Source of the DNA: Planctomycetota bacterium
Lineage (GTDB): Bacteria; Planctomycetota; Planctomycetia; Pirellulales; Pirellulaceae
Length of the DNA stretch: 11,378 nt
NCBI GenBank assembly: GCA_026692885.1
Contig: JAPLNJ010000767.1
Coordinates: 1-11,378 of the forward strand
Reading direction: 5' to 3'
Part shown: one piece after another, positions 5,501-11,378 of the stretch
Numbering within the stretch: the first letter of the stretch is position 1
How the letters are laid out: every line of letters begins with the position of its first letter
Translations under genes and position numbers: made by a program
The notes under the pieces: model-generated
The model's database searches: none
Told to the model about the DNA's origin: nothing
The model's input: only the letters and a program-made list of their open reading frames with translations

Positions 5501-7690
5501 TTAGAATCCGTGCAGATTCGTCACCTCGACGGCCAGCGTTTTGGAGCCGCGCAGCCGCCGAATCGTCTCGGCGATCACGGACACATCGTTGTCGAAAGTA
5601 CCATGCGCGATCGGCATGGCCGCGACGCCATCCGAGACCGTTTTCTCGTCGTGAACGCTGAGCAGCGCCGCCTGGTCGCCACCGACAAACACCCCCCAAC
5701 GACTGAGCTGTTCCTGAAAACGCGAGTCACGGTTCCAAACGTCGTCCTGGCCTTTGAAATCTGGCCAAGCCGCTTCCATACCCAGCAGCGGCATTTTATG
5801 GACTTCTTCGAGAGCGCGACTGACGAGATACAAGAGCGACTTGCCGTAAGGCCCTATCGAGTCATCTTGCTCGCGCAGATCGCTCATCACCTGACAATGA
5901 AACGACTGCTTGGACAACGTCCCGTTCGTCATCGCCACGGAGTAGTGACGATTGGCAAACTCAACCGTGCAGGCTGGGGCGTAGAGTTCGACAGAGTCGA
6001 CAGGGAAGTTCTTCTTCCCGAGCAGAGTCAGCAGTTGCCCGAGCATGATCGCCCCCGCCGAATGTCCGACGAAGTGAACTTCAAGGTGCTGCAAGCTATT
6101 GCGTAGCTTGACCAAGGAATTCGCGAACTGCAGCAACCCACCGCCGGAGTCTGCACCGGCAGCCGCGTTTTGCTTCATTTGACTCCAGACCGGCTTCACC
6201 AAGATGTTCTCGCAGGCCACTTCCAGCGTGCGGTCCTTCGCCTCGCTCAGACGTTGCTTGACTCCGTCAAACATGCCACCCGCACCAGCGGGGCCACCAA
6301 AGACGAATTGACGGACTGCATCGTCGAGAATATTCGAGATGCTCTCCCAAAACCCGGTCTTCCAAGTCAAGAAGATCGGATAGATGCCATTGGCTTCAAA
6401 GTAGGGTGCCAAGCGACGAATCCGAGCTATCGAAGCGTCTTCGTTGTTGAGCCCACCATGCGCGTAAACGACGAGCTTCGGCGATTGTCCCTTGGGCAGG
6501 GCTTTCGCAACCTCCGGCAGCTTGAGCTTGGGAATTTCGAGCACGACTTCGCGCAGCGCCGATTCTGCGTCGGGGACATCCACGAGGCGATTCAACGGAC
6601 GCCCTTCGTTGCCCAACACAAGGCTGTGGAGGTAGGCGTTCTCTTCGGTCCAAGGGTCGGCCCGACCCCAGGAACTGGATGGCGCAGCACCAGTCGTCTC
6701 GGAACTCCACGACCAACCGGCTTTACCCGAAGCCACGTCCGCCAAACTGGCTCCACTTCGAGCACGCGAGACCGCAAAGCCTTGAGGGACGCTCAGCGGC
6801 GCTCCCAGCACAGCCACCCAAGCATCCGCTCCATTCAACAGCCAATCACGATAACGCAACACGGCGAAACCTTGAAAGCCCCAATCCGGTCCCCAGGAGT
6901 TTTGGACAATGAAGCCGTCGCAGGTGTAACCCACGAGGGCATAAGCATGGCCCCCAATCTCTGCCATATCTGTTATCGAGATAATGGGCAGGGCCTGGAT
7001 TTCTCCATCGTATTCGAGCTGTCTTCCAGCCGGCGCAGCGAGCTTCCAGCCCTCATGAACCTTCGACGAAACATAGATGGCCCCCACCTCCGCAATCGCA
7101 GCTTGCAGGTCATTGAGCGAGTCTTTGTTGATCCGGTAATAGGCTCCGAGGGGACGTTGGGCGGCCTCGAGTTCCCAGCCGGACAACGGAATCCGTTTCT
7201 TGCCCGAACGGGGCTTCTGCGGCCACGTTTTCAGCAAGCAGACTCCGTGTCGATACCAGCCCTTCATGGCTCCACGGCAGCTCGACCCTTCGTAGTCTTC
7301 GCCGGGCCATTCATCGTATATCCGTGCCATTTGATAGAACATGTACGGACTAACCGACTCGATCTCTTGTGCTTCCGCCTTGGCAGTATCCCAAAGAGCT
7401 TCTGGTCGAACCAGAGTTCCGTGCGAACCTGGAATCTCGACCGGCAACTTGCCTTCCAACTGGTCCTTCCACAGCAAGTAGTTGACGAGAGCTGCTAGCC
7501 CGAACCCCGTGCAGGCACCTTCTTGCCCTTGATCCAAGACCAACTGGTTGCCGGCATAATCGGGGAAGAACCGCTGGATGAAATCGATCGAAGGATATCG
7601 CTTCGGGAGGCACACCAGTCGGGGTAGGTATTCCCGATCTCGATAATCGATGCGATCCGGACGGGCATCAAAGCGAGCGTCGCTGGGCAT
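5501..7690 (-). CDS. Papain-like cysteine peptidase fused to alpha/beta hydrolase
   Basis: A 729-residue two-domain protein. The N-terminal part (about 1-300) is a C1A (papain) peptidase: DQGQEGAC places oxyanion Gln54 six residues before Cys60, as in papain; GGHAYALVGY gives His248; IVQNSWGPDWGFQG gives Asn264. A low-complexity Ser/Gly/Ala linker spans about 303-345. The C-terminal part (about 350-729) is an alpha/beta hydrolase: KLVVYAHGGLN (405-415) could form the oxyanion side, HFVGHSAG places nucleophile Ser544, and IAHGTFDND offers His696; the acid may be Asp609/Asp610 in LREQDDSIGPYG. All residues needed by both domains seem present. No signal peptide, membrane segment or lipobox is seen, so it appears cytoplasmic or exported by another route. 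The start is well supported: AGGAGG five bases before the ATG. Flanking genes offer no functional hint. Substrate and role are unknown; a cleaving and de-acylating bifunctional enzyme is only a guess. Confidence 0.88.
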   Translation of the reverse strand: MPSDARFDARPDRIDYRDREYLPRLVCLPKRYPSIDFIQRFFPDYAGNQLVLDQGQEGACTGFGLAALVNYLLWKDQLEGKLPVEIPGSHGTLVRPEALWDTAKAEAQEIESVSPYMFYQMARIYDEWPGEDYEGSSCRGAMKGWYRHGVCLLKTWPQKPRSGKKRIPLSGWELEAAQRPLGAYYRINKDSLNDLQAAIAEVGAIYVSSKVHEGWKLAAPAGRQLEYDGEIQALPIISITDMAEIGGHAYALVGYTCDGFIVQNSWGPDWGFQGFAVLRYRDWLLNGADAWVAVLGAPLSVPQGFAVSRARSGASLADVASGKAGWSWSSETTGAAPSSSWGRADPWTEENAYLHSLVLGNEGRPLNRLVDVPDAESALREVVLEIPKLKLPEVAKALPKGQSPKLVVYAHGGLNNEDASIARIRRLAPYFEANGIYPIFLTWKTGFWESISNILDDAVRQFVFGGPAGAGGMFDGVKQRLSEAKDRTLEVACENILVKPVWSQMKQNAAAGADSGGGLLQFANSLVKLRNSLQHLEVHFVGHSAGAIMLGQLLTLLGKKNFPVDSVELYAPACTVEFANRHYSVAMTNGTLSKQSFHCQVMSDLREQDDSIGPYGKSLLYLVSRALEEVHKMPLLGMEAAWPDFKGQDDVWNRDSRFQEQLSRWGVFVGGDQAALLSVHDEKTVSDGVAAMPIAHGTFDNDVSVIAETIRRLRGSKTLAVEVTNLHGF

Positions 7691-7695
7691 TGTGG

Positions 7696-7701
7696 CCTCC
7701 T
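7696..7701 (-). promoter_or_regulatory. Strong ribosome binding site of the peptidase fusion
   Basis: AGGAGG on the minus strand, five bases from the ATG at 7690. This is the best Shine-Dalgarno match of any minus-strand gene in the window and it fixes the start. Confidence 0.7.
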
Positions 7702-7748
7702 ATTCTGGATAGAGCGATTTGTGGAGCGAGAACGAGGAACTGAGACTG

Positions 7749-8036
7749 CTAGGAATTTTGAAGTTCTGATCCTGACGGGGCAGCCCAGCGATCGGCACAC
7801 GCAAACAGTTTCGCCAACGGCAGTTCGAAACCTGGAAGCAGGGGCGTGGTGTAGACGTGATCTTCGTCGTACACCGACTTGGCGTCTGGCCGGAAAACGG
7901 TCAGTGTCCGGCGGAAGCGGTCTACGACCCAATACTCCTGCACACATTCCGGCCGCACTGGGTTGGAACTGCAATCGGACGGCTTCTGAATCAGCGACAG
8001 ACATGAACCAGTCTCCGGGATCTCGACCACCGTCTG
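7749..8036 (-). pseudogene. Uma2-family nuclease C-terminal remnant
   Basis: The minus-strand frame reads VVEIPETGS, then QEYWVVDRFRRTLTVFR, then YTTPLLPGFELPLAKLFACADRW. These are the PD-(D/E)XK-type Uma2 (DUF820) landmarks VVEI, EYW-V-D and LPGFELPL at the C-terminal end. An in-frame TAA sits just upstream (about 8037-8039), and the N-terminal half with the catalytic Asp region is absent. Between VVEI and EYW the usual lysine-bearing helix is garbled (LIQKPSDCSSNPVRPEC). A GTG at 8030 could start a 93-residue product, but that would not be a complete enzyme. Uma2 genes are often present in many copies in planctomycetes and cyanobacteria, so a decayed copy is plausible. It lies head-on to the second Uma2 fragment at 8415-8518. 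Confidence 0.7.
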
Positions 8037-8071
8037 TTAGTTTAACCGTGCGAATCAAACATCCGCAAGCG

Positions 8072-8110
8072 CCCCGCGGCTACACCCCGCGGCTACACCC
8101 CGCGGCTACA
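8072..8110. repeat. Three perfect tandem copies of a 13-bp unit
   Basis: The unit ccccgcggctaca occurs three times without a mismatch (8072-8084, 8085-8097, 8098-8110). The unit contains the palindrome ccgcgg. The same words (gctaca, ccccgcg) appear more loosely near 67-90. The array lies between the two Uma2 fragments. Perfect copies suggest recent slippage expansion. Confidence 0.95.
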
Positions 8111-8414
8111 CCAGGTCGCCAGCCCTGCGGAATCAGCAGCGTCAAACGCTTCGGCAAGACGCGGATCTCGACTTCTGCCCCGGCGAGCGCGACGCAGTCG
8201 GCGGCTGGTTTTCCCTGTGCCGCTGCCACCAGGCGGCAGCGGATTCGCTCGTCCACGGTGGGTCACCGGCGCACTCGGCCAGCGCCGCGTCCAGGTGAGC
8301 CACGACATCAACGTCCACGATGTGCACCAAGTGCCCGACGGCGAGGGCGAGGCGTGGTCCGTGAGCAGCATTGGGAGCGCACTCGGGTCTCGCCGATGGC
8401 CGGGTCCTGCCGCG
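8111..8414. other. Gap sequence without a recognisable gene
   Basis: About 300 bases between the tandem repeat and the second Uma2 fragment. Frames are open on both strands because the DNA is GC-rich, but their translations are Arg/Pro/Ser-rich and show no motif, start site or ribosome site. It may be decayed coding sequence of the Uma2 copies or of an unknown gene. I could not assign it. Confidence 0.5.
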
Positions 8415-8518
8415 TCTCTGTCGGTGGCCGAGGGAAGAACCGGGATCGTTGGTTTGAACTCGAACGCGGCAGGGTGATCGAGATGCCTCCACCTGGTGAA
8501 CGACATGGCTATGTGTCG
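8415..8518 (+). pseudogene. Uma2-family nuclease N-terminal remnant
   Basis: In the plus frame from 8435 the translation reads KNRDRWFELERGRVIEMPP followed by PGERHGYV, the N-terminal signature of Uma2 proteins (FELVRGE-IEMPPPG-RHG). Just upstream, in another frame, LSVAE resembles the usual SVAE/TVAD start, which implies a frameshift around 8432. After GYVS the similarity stops, exactly where the displaced kdsA sequence begins at 8519. No core or C-terminal half follows on this strand. It is therefore a different or inverted piece from the Uma2 fragment at 7749-8036. Confidence 0.65.
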
Positions 8519-8578
8519 GCAGCCACCAACAGATTCGTCTGTCGGGCCAGGAAGGCCAAGAGCCACAAACGCGGCCGG
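8519..8578 (-). pseudogene. Displaced partial copy of kdsA
   Basis: Bases 8519-8557 match kdsA bases 4721-4759 at 37 of 39 positions. On the minus strand they read AFLARQTNLLVAA, against [13 protein letters not shown] in the intact gene. Beyond 8557 the match resumes after a gap of roughly 11 bases (agc-cacaaacgcggc against agctcacaaacctcggc), to about 8575. The rest of kdsA is absent. It overlaps no gene; the YfhO-type gene ends at 8608. Confidence 0.75.
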
Positions 8579-8607
8579 TTCCAGGCCGCTGGTGAGGGAC
8601 GCATGGA

Positions 8608-11076
8608 TCAACAGGCTGGCGAAATTCTCTCGTTGTCGCTGAGACGCGTGCACCAGAGGTTTCGTGTGGCCCAGGCTATTAGGATCAGGATCGCCAATTC
8701 ACACAGGTGCAAGCCATCCCTGAAGCTGTCTGGTTCGTAGCGAAACTCCAGAGCACCGCTTCCGGGCGGCGCTATGACGCCACGGATGGCGTGATTGGCA
8801 CGTAAGATGGGCACAGGATTTCCGTCAATGTAAGCCTTCCAGCCTGGATGCCAGAGGTCGCTTAAGACGATCAGTCCGGGCGTTTCCATCTGCCAGGAGA
8901 TCCGAATCCGGGTGGGGACCTCCTCCACGATCTCTGCCGAACCGCGGCAGTTCGCCGACAACGAAACAGGTGACTCCAGAAAAGCCACGTGGGCCGGATT
9001 AAAGTCCGCGGCAGCGAGTTTTGCCAAGCGTGTTTGGGCATCGGCCACGACTTCCACACGTTGCGGCACATAGACGCGCGGTAGCGCCGCCCGATTGATC
9101 AAGACCCAGTAGTCATTCCCGCGGAACTCCGGTTGGATTCCCTCCGGGGGGGGTCCTCGAAAAATGACATAGCGGACGTTGAGCATGTCCAAGATGGGCG
9201 ACAGCCGGAGGACATTGGGCGGCTTAAGTTCCATGCTGGGGATTAGTCCCTGGCTCAGGGCGTAGGGGATGCGGGCAGACCTGGGATCGGCGGTGATTGC
9301 CAATAGATCCATAAGTCGAGCGGGGTCCACGGCGTCGTAGCCGCGGATATCGCACAGTCCATGAGTTTGACTGAGAGACACGGGCAGGCACTGGTAGCCG
9401 ATGATCCGGCCCGGACTCGCGCTGGCGACTTGCTCCAAGACGGGAAGCCGTGGGTAGTACCATGCCGGATCGCACTGCGCGCTTCGGCCCCAGGCGAACC
9501 ACAGTAGATCGGCAATCAACAGGCTTCCCAGCAACGGTACGAACCAAGGCCGTAAGCGGCTGCGAAACCAGAGCCACAGCCAACCGGCGATGCCCAGGCC
9601 GCACAGCACCGCTGAAATCGCGCAAGTCCGGACAAAGGACGCCTGGACCAACCGTACAGCCGCGAGATCCCCGATCAAGCCCAAAGTTTTCCTCTGGCGG
9701 ACCAAGACCTCCAATTGGGTGGCAATCGGCTCCGGTGGCACGAAAGTCCAGTAGAGGCACCAACCGCCCAGCATCACCAGCAGCACCACGGGCAGCCAGA
9801 ACCATCCCCGGCGCCGAAGATCGCCCCGCAAGAGCATGTCCAGGCCGACGGCCGTCATCGCCAGGATCGCAAAGGATGCGGCGAATACGAAGCGGTTGTG
9901 GGACATCATGTTAAGCGGTGGCTTGCGCAGCAGAAACACCAATCCTGGCACATTGAGCGACCAGCCCAGGGCCAGCAAGCCGAGCACGCCCCAGAACAAA
10001 TTGAGTGAGCGGTGTCGCCGGCTGCACCACGCCAAGGGCGCCACCAGGAGAGTGGCCAGCAGCCCAGTATAGGTCTGCGCAGAACTCTCTAACTGACTCC
10101 CGGAGATCATGCGGAGGCTGCCGTGTTGATTCGAGCCGAGCAGATCGGGCAGGACGATCTGTGGCAGCGCGGCTATCCCGACCGGCGGCCGTTCCTCTTC
10201 ACCCTGACTGCGTCGCATCATGCGCGCGCCGGTCTTCGCGTACTCCAGCACCGGGAGCACGCCGGGGGCGGCCAGCAGAAAACCAAGGCCCCAGCCAGCC
10301 ACGAGGGTCGAGATCGCCGCGACGGAACGTCGCGTGAACCAGCGTCCGTGGTGCTCGTCGAACAAGCACCAAATCGCGTAGAGGCCAGAAGTCAGCAGCA
10401 CCTGGCCAGCCACGTCGAGTTGTCCCGTGACGAGTTCCAAGACGGTCGACAGCGCCAGCGCAGGCCCGCTCCAACGGTCAGTCTGCCGCACCGCCCGGTC
10501 GACCGATAGTAGCAACCAGGGCAGCCAGGCGGCGTTCAGCGGCATGGGAAAGCCTTGCCAGAGGATCATGAATCCCGTCAGTGGGAAGCACCACGCCACG
10601 ATCGTCGCCGGCCAGAAGCCGACTCGTAGAACATGCCGACAGAATAAGTAGCAGCCGCAGCCGGCCACGGCCATCGAAATCGCCTGCACCCACGCGATGG
10701 TGACGGGGGACGGGAAGCACGCCCTCAGCAGCAAGAAAGGCGAATACGGCACGATTGTCACCGGAGCGCCCGCATACTGATAGGGTGCCCAAAGAGGCCA
10801 CCGTCCCGCGCGCAACTCGCGAATGGCGAAACTCGGGGCGGGTTCCCAGACGAAGATCAAGTCGGAACGTACTTGGTTGTGGGGAGCGATCCTCGCCACC
10901 TCAGGCGTGATGGGGAGGTAGACGCTGGGGATCGCAAGTAGGTCGAGCGGTAGGAGGATCTTCTGGCCCGTCAGTGAGGGACCGTAGAGAATAGCTTGCC
11001 CCAAGCCAAGGCCAAGGAGGAGGACACTCAGTCGGCGTAAGGCTGATGTTATTCGTTCAGATCTCGCTAACGCCAT
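8608..11076 (-). CDS. YfhO-family polytopic membrane protein
   Basis: An 822-residue integral membrane protein with about 12 hydrophobic segments between residues 15 and 527, followed by a soluble C-terminal domain (about 535-785) and a last hydrophobic helix (790-803). The soluble part has family-type blocks: DIRGYDAVDPARL (576-588), LNVRYVIF (632-639), LPRVYVP (665-671), GLIVLSDLWHPGWKAYIDG (734-752) and ALEFRYEPDSFRDGL (775-789). These are typical of YfhO proteins, a GT-C-like group; some Firmicute members take part in cell-wall glycopolymer glycosylation. Charged residues in the first large loop (after residue 50) could be catalytic, as in GT-C enzymes, but I cannot assign them. The ATG at 11076 is chosen because AGGAG lies nine bases upstream and the protein then starts with a short charged stretch before helix 1; the frame stays open 45 codons further. 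The substrate is unknown. Confidence 0.85.
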   Translation of the reverse strand: MALARSERITSALRRLSVLLLGLGLGQAILYGPSLTGQKILLPLDLLAIPSVYLPITPEVARIAPHNQVRSDLIFVWEPAPSFAIRELRAGRWPLWAPYQYAGAPVTIVPYSPFLLLRACFPSPVTIAWVQAISMAVAGCGCYLFCRHVLRVGFWPATIVAWCFPLTGFMILWQGFPMPLNAAWLPWLLLSVDRAVRQTDRWSGPALALSTVLELVTGQLDVAGQVLLTSGLYAIWCLFDEHHGRWFTRRSVAAISTLVAGWGLGFLLAAPGVLPVLEYAKTGARMMRRSQGEEERPPVGIAALPQIVLPDLLGSNQHGSLRMISGSQLESSAQTYTGLLATLLVAPLAWCSRRHRSLNLFWGVLGLLALGWSLNVPGLVFLLRKPPLNMMSHNRFVFAASFAILAMTAVGLDMLLRGDLRRRGWFWLPVVLLVMLGGWCLYWTFVPPEPIATQLEVLVRQRKTLGLIGDLAAVRLVQASFVRTCAISAVLCGLGIAGWLWLWFRSRLRPWFVPLLGSLLIADLLWFAWGRSAQCDPAWYYPRLPVLEQVASASPGRIIGYQCLPVSLSQTHGLCDIRGYDAVDPARLMDLLAITADPRSARIPYALSQGLIPSMELKPPNVLRLSPILDMLNVRYVIFRGPPPEGIQPEFRGNDYWVLINRAALPRVYVPQRVEVVADAQTRLAKLAAADFNPAHVAFLESPVSLSANCRGSAEIVEEVPTRIRISWQMETPGLIVLSDLWHPGWKAYIDGNPVPILRANHAIRGVIAPPGSGALEFRYEPDSFRDGLHLCELAILILIAWATRNLWCTRLSDNERISPAC

Positions 11077-11337
11077 TCGTGAGAACTCCTGCAAATGCGC
11101 CCGGAGGATGTGGCCGGAAACGCCCGGAGCGATGTGATTTGGGGGCACCTTGCGAGTTCTCCCCGCCGGGCACCGACCTGCGATCGTAGCCCAAGCAGGA
11201 AACAACCGCAAGGCGGAAACCGATCATGGAAGCCGATTGGGCGCAGGAACGGGTTTGCAGTGATAGCATCGGTCGGATATCATGCCGTCCCGAAATCGGG
11301 TTCGTTCACAGCGTGGAAGTTCAAGGAGGGACGGAAG
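11077..11337. other. Divergent intergenic region
   Basis: About 260 bases between the start of the YfhO-type gene (minus) and the start of the next gene (plus). It should carry promoters for both. The minus-strand promoter was not resolved. AGGAG at 11086-11090 is the ribosome site of the YfhO-type gene. No repeat of the palindromic types seen elsewhere in the window is present here. Confidence 0.5.
11255..11283 (+). promoter_or_regulatory. Possible promoter of the rightmost gene
   Basis: TTGCAG (11255-11260) and TATCAT (11278-11283) are separated by 17 bases. The -10 has one mismatch to consensus and the -35 keeps only TTG. It lies 54 bases upstream of the plus-strand ATG at 11338. Prediction by eye. 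Confidence 0.3.
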
Positions 11338-11378
11338 ATGTCGAGCAAGAAGCTCACGGAACGGAAAATCCAGGAAAT
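11338..11378 (+). CDS. 5' end of a gene running out of the window
   Basis: An ATG at 11338 is preceded by AAGGAGG (11323-11329), eight bases away, an excellent ribosome site. Only 13 codons are visible, reading MSSKKLTERKIQE, a charged N-terminus without a signal peptide. The family cannot be named from this. The gene is divergent from the YfhO-type gene. I call it real because of the ribosome site and the sensible start. Confidence 0.6.
   Translation, partial: MSSKKLTERKIQE

Noticed and set aside
5081..6106. Plus-strand frame spanning the kdsA upstream region and the peptidase 3' end
   Set aside because: It includes the spurious EGEAPAE peptide of the hairpin repeat and is antisense to the peptidase-hydrolase gene.
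6170..7498. 442-codon plus-strand frame
   Set aside because: It is the antisense shadow of the peptidase-hydrolase gene, whose catalytic motifs and ribosome site are clear.
8072..8110. CRISPR-like array
   Set aside because: The 13-bp units are directly adjacent with no spacers, so it is a simple tandem repeat.
7721..8740. 339-codon plus-strand frame across the 7691-8607 gap
   Set aside because: Only a short part of it (8435-8518) has recognisable Uma2 text; the rest is low-complexity and overlaps other remnants and the 3' end of the YfhO-type gene.

Overview
The window looks like a chromosomal segment of a planctomycete, probably of the Pirellula/Rhodopirellula kind. This rests on three things: a GC-rich sequence carrying KDO (Gram-negative outer membrane) genes; intergenic palindromes of the types scattered through planctomycete genomes (a 'GGGAGGGCGAGGCTCC' hairpin, a 'CCACGGG-cttgc-CCCGTGG' hairpin and 'CCCCGCGGCTACA' units); and protein remnants (Gfo/Idh/MocA oxidoreductase, Uma2 nuclease, esterase) that resemble planctomycete families. 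The taxonomic call is an inference from memory of such sequences, not a search.

Layout, left to right. 1-447: short hairpins, a perfect 31-bp palindrome, and a minus-strand alpha/beta-hydrolase fragment cut by that palindrome. 448-1902 (-): an intact cardiolipin synthase. 1903-2467: a gap holding a plus-strand remnant of a Gfo/Idh/MocA oxidoreductase. 2468-4240 (-) and 4243-5103 (-): a TPR lipoprotein preceded, with a 2-bp spacer, by kdsA; these two form an operon. 5104-5500: a repeat-rich gap with several stem-loops and the probable kdsA promoter. 5501-7690 (-): an unusual 729-residue protein joining a papain-like cysteine peptidase to a serine alpha/beta hydrolase. 7691-8607: a 0.9-kb gap with two Uma2 fragments on opposite strands, a triple 13-bp tandem repeat and a short displaced copy of part of kdsA. 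8608-11076 (-): a large YfhO-type polytopic membrane protein. 11077-11337: a divergent intergenic region. 11338-11378 (+): the first codons of a gene that leaves the window.

All five complete genes lie on the minus strand, but only lipoprotein and kdsA are close enough to be an obvious transcription unit. Four of the five have envelope themes: KdsA makes the KDO precursor of LPS, the lipoprotein should sit on the periplasmic side of the envelope, cardiolipin synthase makes a membrane phospholipid, and YfhO-type proteins are GT-C-like membrane proteins implicated in cell-surface glycosylation. The papain/hydrolase fusion does not fit that theme and is lower in G+C in the lines I counted. No tRNA, rRNA, CRISPR array, transposase or integrase was seen. 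Most lettered gaps hold broken genes next to palindromic repeats, so the gaps look like sites of repeated rearrangement and decay.
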